Of a stretch of DNA of 10,022 nucleotides, positions 1 through 7,905 are shown piece after piece. The notes under the pieces were generated by a model. The model was not told the DNA's origin. It did no database searches and saw only the letters and a list, made by a program, of their open reading frames with translations. The translations under genes were made by a program, and so were the position numbers. Source of the DNA: Neocallimastix lanati (nom. inval.) (Eukaryota; Neocallimastigomycota; Neocallimastigomycetes; Neocallimastigales; Neocallimastigaceae); contig JACVTC010000763.1 in NCBI GenBank assembly GCA_016946835.1, positions 1 through 10,022 of the forward strand, written 5' to 3'. Each line of letters opens with the position of its first letter. Within the stretch, counting starts at the first letter, position 1.

Positions 1-166
1 ATAGATTCTAACATGAATGAATAATCTTTACCATGAGAAATCTTAAGATAAGCTGAGACTGGTGTTAACATATCAGCTGACATTTCTTGGTATACAGGGT
101 AGGTATTACCCTTTTTACTGTTTACCATTTCAACAATTCATCAAATGAAGGTTTAATATTGAATTG
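1..166 (-). CDS. TRP2: Anthranilate synthase component I, N-terminal exon (partial, apparent frameshift)
   Basis: This enzyme converts chorismate and ammonia or glutamine to anthranilate, the first step of tryptophan synthesis, usually with a glutamine amidotransferase partner. On the minus strand the exon starts at 166, after an AT-rich intron ending TATCTAG. It reads QFNIKPSFDE, then, from about 134 down to 1, VEMVNSKKGNTYPVYQEMS followed by TPVSAYLKIS and YSFMLESI. That is the typical start of the TrpE N-terminal domain. In the family, the LLES-type motif (here MLES, serine kept) helps bind feedback tryptophan, so inhibition by tryptophan is likely. The two parts lie in different frames. 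The upstream frame ends in a TAA at 122-124 and the downstream frame has a TGA at 138-140, so one base seems missing around 131-138. An ATG at 126-128 could start the downstream frame but would drop conserved-looking residues. Family identity is confident; integrity is not. The rest lies beyond the left edge. Confidence 0.85.
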
Positions 167-265
167 CTAGATATTATTAGTATTTTTAATAATAATTTTA
201 ATAATTTTTGTATTATAAAAATTACAATAATTATAATAACGACTTAATTTATAATTTAAATTTAC
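167..265 (-). other. Probable intron before the anthranilate synthase exon
   Basis: The minus-strand stretch starts GTAAAT (265-260), is almost pure A/T, and ends TATCTAG at 167. The acceptor is well supported because recognisable anthranilate synthase coding begins directly after it. The donor depends on the tentative mini-exon at 266-271. Confidence 0.5.
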
Positions 266-271
266 ATTCAT
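266..271 (-). other. Candidate 6-nt first coding exon of the anthranilate synthase gene
   Basis: On the minus strand ATGAAT (271-266) is followed at once by GTAAAT, a good donor. Joining it to the exon at 166 is in phase and gives M-N-Q-F-N-I-K-P-S-F. The implied intron is 99 nt, matching the 88-99 nt introns of the neighbouring gene. The start would lie only 25 bp below the stop codon of the upstream gene. The evidence is splice logic alone; a longer first exon elsewhere is possible. Confidence 0.35.
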
Positions 272-296
272 TATTCTTATATTTATATTCGTTTAT

Positions 297-1165
297 TTAG
301 GCGGCTAATGTAATCAATGGTAAATTATTTAAAGAAGAATTAATTTTAACGTTTCTTAAAGAATCGAGAATACTACTTTCATCATTCTATCAAACAAATA
401 TAATATTATTGATTTAGTTTTTTATTTTTCATTTCTTTAATACTTTATTTTTATAAATTTATTAACTATTTTGATTTATATTTACCCATGAAAGAGAAAA
501 TTTTGCCCATGTAGGCATAAATGAATGTTTTGAAGCAGTTTTTTGAACTGAGTAATTTGACTTAAGAGCATAAGCAATATCATTTCTACTTATATTTTCA
601 GCAGAATTCTTTTTAATTGAAGAAATACGACGACGTCTATCACGACAAATATCAACTAATGGAAGGGAGTTTCTTAACTTTGGAATTCCATTAAACTTCT
701 TTTCACTAAATATAAATATATAAATATATTTCATTTTTTTTTTAATAATTTTAACTAAAATATATATTTATTATAACTAAAATTAATTTTACTTACGATT
801 TATTGTATTTTGCCTTAATAGTATCTACAATTTCAAAAATTGTATTATCTTTTGCCATTTTTGGAATTGGTGGAATAACAATTTCAACCTTTGAAATATT
901 CTAATTATATAACAATATATTAATTAATAATAGTTTACAAAAAAAAATATTCCCTTAATAAACATATATATTTTATTCCTTTCATTACATTTTTAATTGG
1001 AGTTTCAACTAAATTTTCAGTTTGTTCAATTGATGTATTTTCTGTAGTTTGTTCAATTGACTTTTCTAAAACAGACTTATTTTTACGTGAACGCTTTTGA
1101 GCACGGTGACGAATACGTCTTATACGATGGTTTCTCTTTTTGCCAGAATGGAGGTCCTCAACACG
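297..1165 (-). CDS. Unrecognised basic protein, four exons joined, 5' end unresolved
   Basis: Minus-strand exons join in phase as 1165-989, 900-797, 705-486 and 386-297 (stop TAA at 297-299). Each boundary has GT and AG ends (GTAATG/AATTAG, GTAAGT/ATTTAG, GTAAAT/TGATAG). They give 59, 34+2 nt, 1 nt+73 and 29 codons, or 196 residues. The first part carries a strongly basic cluster (RNHRIRRIRHRAQKRSRK), suggesting a nuclear or nucleic-acid-binding protein. A 9-residue near-duplicate (SIEQTTENT, SIEQTENL) follows. The middle has EIVIPPIPKM, a short RDRRRR patch and a tryptophan-containing stretch, FMPTWAKFSLSW. The end is NLPLITLAA. No signal peptide or membrane segment is visible. No family is recognised. 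The first visible residue (R of RVEDLHSG) follows a TATAG acceptor at 1166-1170, so at least one more 5' exon must lie upstream. A candidate is at 1449-1490. The gene model is confident because three junctions keep frame; the function is unknown. Confidence 0.7.
387..485 (-). other. Intron 3 of the 297-1165 gene (99 nt)
   Basis: Donor GTAAAT follows the tryptophan codon TGG at 486-488, and acceptor TTTGATAG ends at 387. A CTAAATC stretch about 40 nt before the acceptor could be the branch site. Without splicing, the upstream frame would end after seven extra codons. Splicing is phase 0. Confidence 0.65.
706..796 (-). other. Intron 2 of the 297-1165 gene (91 nt)
   Basis: Consensus donor GTAAGT at 796-791 and acceptor TATTTAG ending at 706. 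It splits a serine codon (TC|T). An ATG inside this intron makes the downstream exon look like a separate 90-codon gene, which it is not. Confidence 0.75.
901..988 (-). other. Intron 1 (of those resolved) of the 297-1165 gene (88 nt)
   Basis: Donor GTAATG at 988-983 and acceptor ATAATTAG ending at 901. It joins KN to NIS in phase 0. The A/T content jumps sharply inside it compared with the flanking exons. Confidence 0.65.
1019..1060 (-). repeat. Short tandem duplication inside an exon (27-nt unit)
   Basis: The 15-mer agtttgttcaattga occurs at 1019-1033 and again at 1046-1060, exactly 27 nt apart. The duplication therefore adds nine residues in frame (SIEQTTENT beside SIEQTENL) in the exon at 989-1165. 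Confidence 0.6.
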
Positions 1166-1359
1166 CTATAAAAAAATTAAAATTATAAAATTAAAAAAAA
1201 ATTAATTTAAAAACATTTTATATATCTTTATTTATTTATTCCATTTAATTTTTATATTAAATTTTATTTTTTCTTTATTCCGTTCATTTATAAAGTAAAT
1301 GAATAGTATTTCAATTTAACTATTTAATATTTATAACATTGAAAAATTATATTTCTTTT

Positions 1360-1447
1360 AAAAAAAAAAAAAAAAAAAAAGGATAATACACTATTCACTT
1401 TTATTAAAAAATATTTATAATTTTAATAATAATAATAATAATAATAA
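1360..1447. repeat. 21-nt A-run and AAT microsatellite
   Basis: A homopolymer of 21 A covers 1360-1380, and an (AAT)n tract of about seven and a half units covers 1425-1447. Both lie in the spacer between the divergent genes, next to the GC-richer island. Length variation between strains is likely. Confidence 0.9.
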
Positions 1448-1448
1448 C

Positions 1449-1490
1449 CTTAGTGAAGGACACTACTACATTCAAATCATTTTCATTCAT
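1449..1490 (-). other. Candidate 5' exon of the 297-1165 gene
   Basis: A minus-strand ATG at 1490 opens MNENDLNVVVSFTK, ending before a GTTATT donor at 1448. Joining to the acceptor at 1166 is in phase 0 (SFTK|RVEDLHSG). The donor is weak (GTT instead of GTA) and the intron would be 283 nt, three times the others in this gene. An alternative donor, GTAGTA, lies after MNENDLN and is also phase 0. Weak support; it rests on phase, the position in the GC-richer island and the lack of a better ATG. Confidence 0.25.
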
Positions 1491-1570
1491 GGTCCATGAA
1501 AAAGACCTTGAAGACAACGATCTCGAGGCAGAGAACCACCCAAACCTTAAGATTGTTCTTGCCAGGGTGG
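1450..1570. other. GC-richer island of unknown origin between divergent genes
   Basis: These about 120 bases approach half G+C, while both flanks are near-pure A/T. The plus strand is open as TLVKDTTTFKSFSFMVHEKD and on to IVLARVEKK, with a TAA at 1579 and an ATG at 1489. The minus strand has an open frame over the same span. The jump in composition looks like an exon or a relic of one. Some plus-strand words (AAGACCTTG, AAGAC, CTCGAGG, GAGAAC, a final GGGTGG) occur in the order seen in polyubiquitin genes, but with gaps, so a decayed ubiquitin fragment is a guess only. It does not join convincingly to the giant gene downstream. Confidence 0.4.
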
Positions 1571-1662
1571 AAAAAAAATAATTTAATAAATTATATGTAG
1601 GTTCTAAATTTTAAATTTTAACTTTTCTTCTTTTTTAAGAAAAAAAAAAAAAAAACTTTTAA

Positions 1663-1833
1663 AACCAATTAAAAAATATATATAAAAACTTATTAAATTT
1701 AAAAGAAACTTTATTACGTTATAAAATTAATAAACAAATAAACTTATACAAACTTATAAAAGGAGAAAATGACGTAATTCAAAGTAATATAAATTTTAAT
1801 AAGGATAAACTTAGTAATGAAGAATATAATGAT
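1663..1833 (+). other. ATG-less coding extension upstream of the giant gene
   Basis: The frame of the giant gene stays open for 57 codons upstream of its first ATG, back to a TAA at 1660. The residues look like the protein itself: it ends NKDKLSNEEYNDM, similar to NINDQDYNDL further on. In DNA this A/T-rich, 57 stop-free codons by chance are unlikely. No ATG occurs in this stretch, so an upstream exon, a non-ATG start or 5' loss of the gene is implied. The best acceptor-like sequence (TTCTTCTTTTTTAAG, ending 1639) lies before the stop and cannot be used in this frame. Confidence 0.55.
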
Positions 1834-4800
1834 ATGAGAGCAACCCTAACTGAAATAGAAGGTAAATTCAGTTCGAAAGCAAATACAGGTGTTACAACAG
1901 ATGAAATATCAACAAATAATATTAAAGATTATTATAATATAGATGATAATGATTTAATAAAAAAAATAGATAATAAGTTTAAACCTAATAAAATTGAAAT
2001 AGAAACATTAGATAAAATAAATAAGGATATAAAGGAAGACGTATTAAAAAATAAAAATATTGTTGCTAAAGTTATTGAATCTAACAGTATTTTTAAAGAA
2101 ATATATAGAAAAGACTCATCAGGTAATATTAATGATCAAGATTATAATGATTTAGTTAGTGGAAAGTATAAAGTAATTACTGATAATAGAAAAATACAAA
2201 ATTATAATGGATATAACCCTAATGTTGATAAGAATGATATAAAATTTACATCTTTTTATAATACAATCAAATATTTTATAGCCCAGTATAAAATTCATAA
2301 ATCCAGTTTTCCTAGTAAGGTGTCTAATATTAATAATGTAAATATATTATTAAATAATAATATTCGTTATAATTCTCACGATTTTACTAATATACAAACT
2401 TATTTAAATGGTAATGAATACAGAAATGCTATTGATGTTCATTATATTAATATAATGCTTAAAATAGCAAAAGAATTTGATAACAATCAATCAATAAAAA
2501 TTGAGGATTTCAAATCATTAGATATTGTAGAAACTGATTCTGGTATTTATCATATTGTTGGAGTAAATAACAATAATCAAGTTTGTGAACTTTTTAGATT
2601 TAAAAATGATCCTAATACTAATGATTTCGTTACAATTAATTTAGGGAATCTTAAATATGTTGATAGTAATAAAGTTATTGAAAAATCGTATAATAAGAAT
2701 ACTAGTCGGTCAAATTTACGTGTTCAACCTGGTTTAGCATTATTAGCTAAAGCCGGTTCTTCTGTAGTTAGAACTGACAATACTAATACTGTAAAAATAT
2801 ATGAGCCGAAAGATTATGTAGTACCAGCAACCAGTACTGATGCTGATATAAAATTTTATAAATATGATAGGTTTAATAAAAAAATTATAGGTGATATAAA
2901 TATTTGCCAAGATAAAGTCACTTCAAATATTATTGGCACACAAATGATAGAGCATTCGGAACAAGATTCTATAAATAATTATCTTGCAGTAATATCTAGT
3001 TATTATGATGATACAAGTTTTCCTTCTTTTGGAAAATATATTAATAACGCATATCAAAAAAGAAAAGCAAAGATAAGTAATGGAAATACAAACTTAGATA
3101 ATGTTATGATTAATAATGCTATGGAATTAACTCGAATTGAATATATTCAACCGCTTAATCATAAAGGGGAATTTGAAGGCTATATAAATGAAATGAATCA
3201 TTCACAGGAATATAAGAATATGTTTCAATTTAATACTAATTCATTTGATAAACTTTCATGTACTAACACTATAACTCCTATAAGAAAAAGAGCAACAGAT
3301 AGTTGTTCCATAGGTAGGCCATCTATAGTAATGAATGAAAATGCAAATGCAAATATTAAAGATATTTTATCAAGTTTATCAAAAGGGTCAGAAGAAGCTA
3401 AAAAATTATTTTCAGATTATCAAGAACAATTTATTAGTAGTAATATCAATATTGAAAAACTTTGGAATAAACTTATTGAGATATATGAAAATAATATTGA
3501 TAATATTGATATCAATGACAAAAGAAATATATTATTATTATTACAAAATACTATAAATATATATGTTAACGAATTATCGACTAATGATATTTATACTGAA
3601 GAAAGATATATATCTAAAAATTTTATTGAAAAATTAAAATCGAAGTTTAATTATCATTATTCAAAATATAAAAAAGAAAAATTAACTAATAAAAGTAATA
3701 ATAATAATAATAATGAAGATGATGATGATAATTATGAAATCTATAAAGCTGATTATTTTGAAAATGCAAATTCAATTTATTATAAAGAAGAATTAATTGA
3801 TATGATTAATGAATTATATACTATTACAAATTATAATAATGAAGATATTAATATTGGTTTATTAATAGAAATTAATGATGAAATGTATAATAAAAATTCT
3901 GAAGATATATCTAAAGATATTGAAGAATTATGTAATAAAATTGAAAATTTGGAAATTAATAGTAATGAAAAAGAAAAGTATAAAAATAAACTGTTAAAAA
4001 TATATAAAAAATTAAATGAAATTAATAATATAAACGCAATAAATAAATTTTTAGAAGGAGAAGATAACAATAATTCTGAAATAGTTGATCTATTAGCAAC
4101 AACATTAGCAGATAAATTAAAGGAAGAATTTCCAGATGATCATGAAATTCAAAGTTTATATCCTATTGAAAATTATTATATTAGTTCTTCAAATAATATA
4201 AATTTAGATCACATAAAAAATTTATATGGGGATAATTACATTGACTTTATTACTACCGATACTAATTCTAAATATTATATAAAATATTTTATGGATTACT
4301 TAAAAGGTAAAATCTTTTTTAAGGAAAGTGAATCATTAGATGAAAAAATCTTTAATGATATTAAACTATTAGAAGCAAGGATCAATAGTAAAATTAAACA
4401 AATTAATCAATATGAGTCATCGGATGATCATTTTGATGAAATGGAACACTTTACCAAATTGCTGAGCGAATACAATGAATTAGTTTCATTTGCGATTTCT
4501 GATAATAAGATATCTATTTCAAAAGATAATAGTAATACAATCCAACATATTGATTTAGATAAAGAAACTCTTAGTAAAATAAATTATATATGTACGGAAA
4601 TGTTGATTAAAGGTATTAATGAAATTATTAAAGAAAATCCTGATAAATTTAATATTGAGCCAGGAAAAAACTTGGAAAACTATATTAGTACAAGAAGTGA
4701 TAAATCAGTTAAGCATGTCTTTGGTAATAAAGAAATATTTGAACCCACTTTAGAAGATTTAAATAAAATATTGAAAAATCCGAAAACAACCAAAGCTGAA

Positions 4801-7800
4801 GCTCTATCTGAGATTTTAAGTTATACATCTAATGGTGACGAGAGTAATAGTTTATCCGATTTAAAATCTAGTTATCAAATTAAATATCGTTTAATTCAAT
4901 CTCAAAGTCCTTTGAGCATGAATCCCAATGATATTGATGAAATAAATGCGGTCACTTACTATTTCGATGATATCAATGAAAATTGGGGAGATATTGAAAA
5001 TTATCAAAAATATGCATCCAGAACATTTATAAAGTTTCTCACTACAGCTTCCAAATATGACGAAAATATTGATATTGAAAATATTAAATATGAGGACGAT
5101 GGTTCTATTGATATATCATCGGTTTATAAAAAAGGAAATATTCAAACGTTCAGTGATTTATTTTCTACAATGGGAAAATATATTGATAACGCAGATAAGG
5201 AAAAAAAGATTTCTGAAAAAGATAAAGAAAATATAAATCATGCTATGGAAAGACTAAGAAAACATATAGAAGGTTGTATATACAAATTATCACAATCATC
5301 AGATAGAGAAAACCCAGAAACGTTTAATAATGCTATTCAGTATATAGATAATATTGTTGATAGTGCAAAGCCATTAATTAATGTTTCAACTCGACTGTAC
5401 GAAGAATCTAAAATAGAATCTAGTTTTTCTGATAGTATTCATAAAATTGAACAAATTAAAAAAACCCATGAAATTTATAAAAATAAAAATAATCTGTCGA
5501 ATGGATATGTGGAAGATTTATATTCTAGTATTGACATGGAGGAAAAAATATTAAGTGTATTAAAAATACTTAAAAAATACGATCCAAAAACAATCATAGT
5601 AAATGACAATGAAAATAGTATCAAGAATCCGGGAAATCTATGTAGAAATAGTAAAACGTTAATGAGTGTATTAGAGAAAGCGCTACAATGCTATACCAAT
5701 AATATAGAAGAAATTAAGAAATCTAGTTCGGATAGCAAAGAGTGTATAGATAATTTGTTTTATGGAATTAATAAAATTAAATATATGTATAGCTTATCAA
5801 ATTATATTGATCATGATAGCAATATGATTATTAATGAAGATAAAATAGATGAAATGGAAATAATTTATAGTGATTTTGTTAGAATTCATAATGAAAATCA
5901 TGACGAAAAATTAATAGAAAACATTCGTGATGATCCAAGATCGGTAGATATTCAATCCATAGCTGAAGTTGGTTCTAGGTATGTAGAAGACAAATTAATT
6001 AATATATACAATGAATTATTTGAATTTTTAAATGATGGAAATTACGAAAATGAGAATATGGGTATAATATTTGAAATGAAAACGGATGAAAATAATAAAG
6101 TAATAAAGGATCTAGGAGATGAAAGGTCATTGGAATTAGAATATATTGAAGGAGAATTAGGACAATTTAAATTAGATGAGGATGATAAAGAAGAAACAAA
6201 GAAGAATTTATTAAAGATATATAGAAATATTCAAGATATAGAAGGTATATTTGATAAAGCTAATAAAGATAAAACCAAAGATTTCTTCAATAATTCAGAA
6301 GCAATATATAAGTTAAGTAATATGGTTTATGATTTCTTAGTTAGTAATTATGCCGAAGATAAAGATATACAAGGTTTGAGAGAAAATTATATATCCAGTA
6401 TTAATGGAAAGGATAAAAAAGATATCGTATCAAATAATGTATTGAATATAGATTCTTTAGTTAGTAAAATAAGTAGAGAAAGTATATTACACAATCCAGA
6501 ATTAAAATTCCATGTTAAAAATTATTTTGATTATCTGAAGAATGAATTAGCTACTGGCGAAGGAGATAATTATGAATCGGTTATCAAAGAGATAAAAGAA
6601 GTGAAAACTACGATTAATGATTATATAAAATATATTAATGAATATGAAGGTGAACCCAAGGATCTTTATGAAGATGCTGATCATATAATCGAAGTCATTA
6701 ATAATTATAATGAGTTAATTGAATATGGAATATCATTGGGCGTTGAGGAAATTGAAAATTTTGAAGTGATCGATACCAATTGTGGCGATAAGTTTTCCAA
6801 CCGAATCAATTATATACGTGTAAAGATATATAATGAAGTATTAGATGATATTGCTAGAAAAAATCCTAGAAAATTCAGACTTGAAAGTGGTAAGAAACCA
6901 TCCGATTATATCAAAGAAACCAATTCAGGAATAAAGTATAGTTTTGACGTTGGTGATACCGTCTACGAACCCAATTATCGTGATTTGAATAGCATTGTTA
7001 AAGATGCAATAGATTCAAAGTCAGATTTAACACTTACATTTGTTGATGCTTCAACGAATAGATATCAAATATTAAAATTGAAACATACACTTGGAATGCA
7101 TTATAAATTAGAAATCAATGAGTCATCATATTACAGAGAAAGAGATGATGTTAATGCAATAAATAATGTATTAAAGCATGACAAACTTTTGAGTCACTTT
7201 AAAAATAAATTTGTAAAACGTATCGAAACATTTAAACAAGCTTCCGTTAGAATGGATAAGCATCTTGCTAAACTATCTGGATTAGATGAGAATGTGGAAA
7301 ATTCATCTACAGAAAAAATTATTAACGAAGCTAAAAATGTTGCTTCAAGAACTAATAATAAAGAGCAAAAAGATGGAATTCTTCATGGAATAAAGCAAAT
7401 TCTCAAATTTAATAGTAATCAAGTCGTAAGACTTTCAGGTAAAGTACCAAATGAAATAATTGACGTCATCTATAAAAATTCAATTTTTTTAAATAATGTG
7501 GGTAAAGAAGCCATACATCTTATTGAAATAAATGCTGATGATGATTTTATGACCAAACAAGAAAAAGCAATGGAAAGTTCTCTAAAATACAATAAAAAAC
7601 TCAAAGCAACTGACGCTAGTTCTAGCCGTAATAATCATAATGTTAATATTCATAATACTTTTCCTCAGGAACATAATCGAATTTTAAATAAGCCCATTCA
7701 ATATACACCATCAATTAATCATGGTGGAAGTAGTAATGGTAGTTCTGGTACCCCTACTCATCCTCCTAGTTCTAGTACTACCCATCATCCTGCTAATCCT

Positions 7801-7905
7801 CCTCATAATGGCGGTAAGCATCTTATAAAAAAGGATTACAATAATGAACATAATAAATTTATAAAATCAAATAATATAAATGGTTATTTAAAATATTCAT
7901 ATTAA
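1834..7905 (+). CDS. Unrecognised giant repeat protein, at least 2023 residues
   Basis: No family is recognised. One intronless frame runs from the first ATG to TAA at 7903-7905. Residues 1-480 form a mixed region with short strand-like segments (GIYHIVGVNNNNQV, GLALLAKAGSSVV, VKIYEPKDYVV). A Lys-Arg site (PIRKR|ATDS, 485-486) could be cut by a Kex2-type protease, if the protein is secreted. After it comes a long, mostly helical and charged part with an Asn/Asp run at 622-632. This contains two diverged copies of one 530-540-residue unit, about 646-1187 and 1380-1906. Matched pieces include LLKIYKKLNEI (720) with LLKIYRNIQDI (1459), and IKENPDKFNIEPGKNLENYI (932) with ARKNPRKFRLESGKKPSDYI (1674). 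The tail (about 1930-2023) is Ser/Gly/Pro/His-rich. No membrane segment or visible signal peptide; a signal could sit in an unseen 5' exon. Cysteines are few. Codon use is strongly A/T-ending. A real gene is near certain from its length; the start is doubtful. Confidence 0.88.
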   Translation: MRATLTEIEGKFSSKANTGVTTDEISTNNIKDYYNIDDNDLIKKIDNKFKPNKIEIETLDKINKDIKEDVLKNKNIVAKVIESNSIFKEIYRKDSSGNINDQDYNDLVSGKYKVITDNRKIQNYNGYNPNVDKNDIKFTSFYNTIKYFIAQYKIHKSSFPSKVSNINNVNILLNNNIRYNSHDFTNIQTYLNGNEYRNAIDVHYINIMLKIAKEFDNNQSIKIEDFKSLDIVETDSGIYHIVGVNNNNQVCELFRFKNDPNTNDFVTINLGNLKYVDSNKVIEKSYNKNTSRSNLRVQPGLALLAKAGSSVVRTDNTNTVKIYEPKDYVVPATSTDADIKFYKYDRFNKKIIGDINICQDKVTSNIIGTQMIEHSEQDSINNYLAVISSYYDDTSFPSFGKYINNAYQKRKAKISNGNTNLDNVMINNAMELTRIEYIQPLNHKGEFEGYINEMNHSQEYKNMFQFNTNSFDKLSCTNTITPIRKRATDSCSIGRPSIVMNENANANIKDILSSLSKGSEEAKKLFSDYQEQFISSNINIEKLWNKLIEIYENNIDNIDINDKRNILLLLQNTINIYVNELSTNDIYTEERYISKNFIEKLKSKFNYHYSKYKKEKLTNKSNNNNNNEDDDDNYEIYKADYFENANSIYYKEELIDMINELYTITNYNNEDINIGLLIEINDEMYNKNSEDISKDIEELCNKIENLEINSNEKEKYKNKLLKIYKKLNEINNINAINKFLEGEDNNNSEIVDLLATTLADKLKEEFPDDHEIQSLYPIENYYISSSNNINLDHIKNLYGDNYIDFITTDTNSKYYIKYFMDYLKGKIFFKESESLDEKIFNDIKLLEARINSKIKQINQYESSDDHFDEMEHFTKLLSEYNELVSFAISDNKISISKDNSNTIQHIDLDKETLSKINYICTEMLIKGINEIIKENPDKFNIEPGKNLENYISTRSDKSVKHVFGNKEIFEPTLEDLNKILKNPKTTKAEALSEILSYTSNGDESNSLSDLKSSYQIKYRLIQSQSPLSMNPNDIDEINAVTYYFDDINENWGDIENYQKYASRTFIKFLTTASKYDENIDIENIKYEDDGSIDISSVYKKGNIQTFSDLFSTMGKYIDNADKEKKISEKDKENINHAMERLRKHIEGCIYKLSQSSDRENPETFNNAIQYIDNIVDSAKPLINVSTRLYEESKIESSFSDSIHKIEQIKKTHEIYKNKNNLSNGYVEDLYSSIDMEEKILSVLKILKKYDPKTIIVNDNENSIKNPGNLCRNSKTLMSVLEKALQCYTNNIEEIKKSSSDSKECIDNLFYGINKIKYMYSLSNYIDHDSNMIINEDKIDEMEIIYSDFVRIHNENHDEKLIENIRDDPRSVDIQSIAEVGSRYVEDKLINIYNELFEFLNDGNYENENMGIIFEMKTDENNKVIKDLGDERSLELEYIEGELGQFKLDEDDKEETKKNLLKIYRNIQDIEGIFDKANKDKTKDFFNNSEAIYKLSNMVYDFLVSNYAEDKDIQGLRENYISSINGKDKKDIVSNNVLNIDSLVSKISRESILHNPELKFHVKNYFDYLKNELATGEGDNYESVIKEIKEVKTTINDYIKYINEYEGEPKDLYEDADHIIEVINNYNELIEYGISLGVEEIENFEVIDTNCGDKFSNRINYIRVKIYNEVLDDIARKNPRKFRLESGKKPSDYIKETNSGIKYSFDVGDTVYEPNYRDLNSIVKDAIDSKSDLTLTFVDASTNRYQILKLKHTLGMHYKLEINESSYYRERDDVNAINNVLKHDKLLSHFKNKFVKRIETFKQASVRMDKHLAKLSGLDENVENSSTEKIINEAKNVASRTNNKEQKDGILHGIKQILKFNSNQVVRLSGKVPNEIIDVIYKNSIFLNNVGKEAIHLIEINADDDFMTKQEKAMESSLKYNKKLKATDASSSRNNHNVNIHNTFPQEHNRILNKPIQYTPSINHGGSSNGSSGTPTHPPSSSTTHHPANPPHNGGKHLIKKDYNNEHNKFIKSNNINGYLKYSY
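3769..5394 (+). repeat. Protein-level tandem unit A of the giant gene
   Basis: Residues about 646-1187. The unit begins NSIYYKEELIDMINELY, passes YFMDYLKGKI, SEYNELVSFAIS and EIFEPTLEDLNKI (E970), and ends near PLINVSTR. It aligns with unit B at an offset of 734-742 residues with few gaps. The DNA itself is strongly diverged, so the duplication is old. Confidence 0.75.
5971..7551 (+). repeat. Protein-level tandem unit B of the giant gene
   Basis: Residues about 1380-1906. Counterparts to unit A are GSRYVEDKLINIYNELF, YFDYLKNEL, NNYNELIEYGIS and TVYEPNYRDLNSI (E1712), ending near GKEAIHLIEI. The 190-residue link between the units (1188-1379) also weakly resembles the stretch before unit A: SIHKIEQIKKTHEIYK (1204 on) against INIEKLWNKLIEIYE (538 on). 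The duplicated block may therefore be longer than the core. Confidence 0.75.
7621..7905 (+). other. Low-complexity C-terminal tail of the giant protein
   Basis: From about residue 1930 the helical composition gives way to Ser, Asn, Gly, Pro and His (NHGGSSNGSSGTPTHPP, then PPSSSTTHHPANPPHNGG), then a basic, tyrosine-ended close. This is likely disordered, perhaps a linker or surface-binding tail. It is part of the coding frame, not a separate gene. Confidence 0.7.

Larger units (their letters stand above)
1166..1662. promoter_or_regulatory. Divergent intergenic spacer
   Basis: This stretch separates the minus-strand gene from the plus-strand giant gene and should hold at least one promoter for each. 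Apart from the GC-richer island (1450-1570), the A-run and the AAT tract, it is low-complexity A/T, including a 16-nt A-run at 1640-1655. No specific binding site or TATA element can be told apart from the background. All three plus-strand frames carry stops between 1579 and 1662. Confidence 0.4.

Noticed and set aside
462-734. Stand-alone 90-codon gene on the minus strand starting MKYIYIFIF
   Set aside because: Its first 9-10 codons lie in an intron ending TATTTAG at 706. The rest is the third exon of the 297-1165 gene, and the stop is reached only because the donor at 485 is ignored.
1834-3288. ADP-ribosyltransferase-like or Tc-toxin-like reading of the N-terminal part of the giant protein
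   Set aside because: I could not place any catalytic motif set or family signature, so no such function is assigned.
3335-3556. Open frame of 73 codons on the plus strand, overlapping the giant gene
   Set aside because: It is out of frame inside a continuous 2023-codon gene and has repetitive Ile/Tyr composition, so it is a shadow.
3831-4070. Minus-strand open frame with a hydrophobic Ser/Leu/Phe/Ile-rich product
   Set aside because: It is antisense to the Asn/Glu/Lys-rich part of the giant gene; the hydrophobic look is just the complement of A-rich codons.
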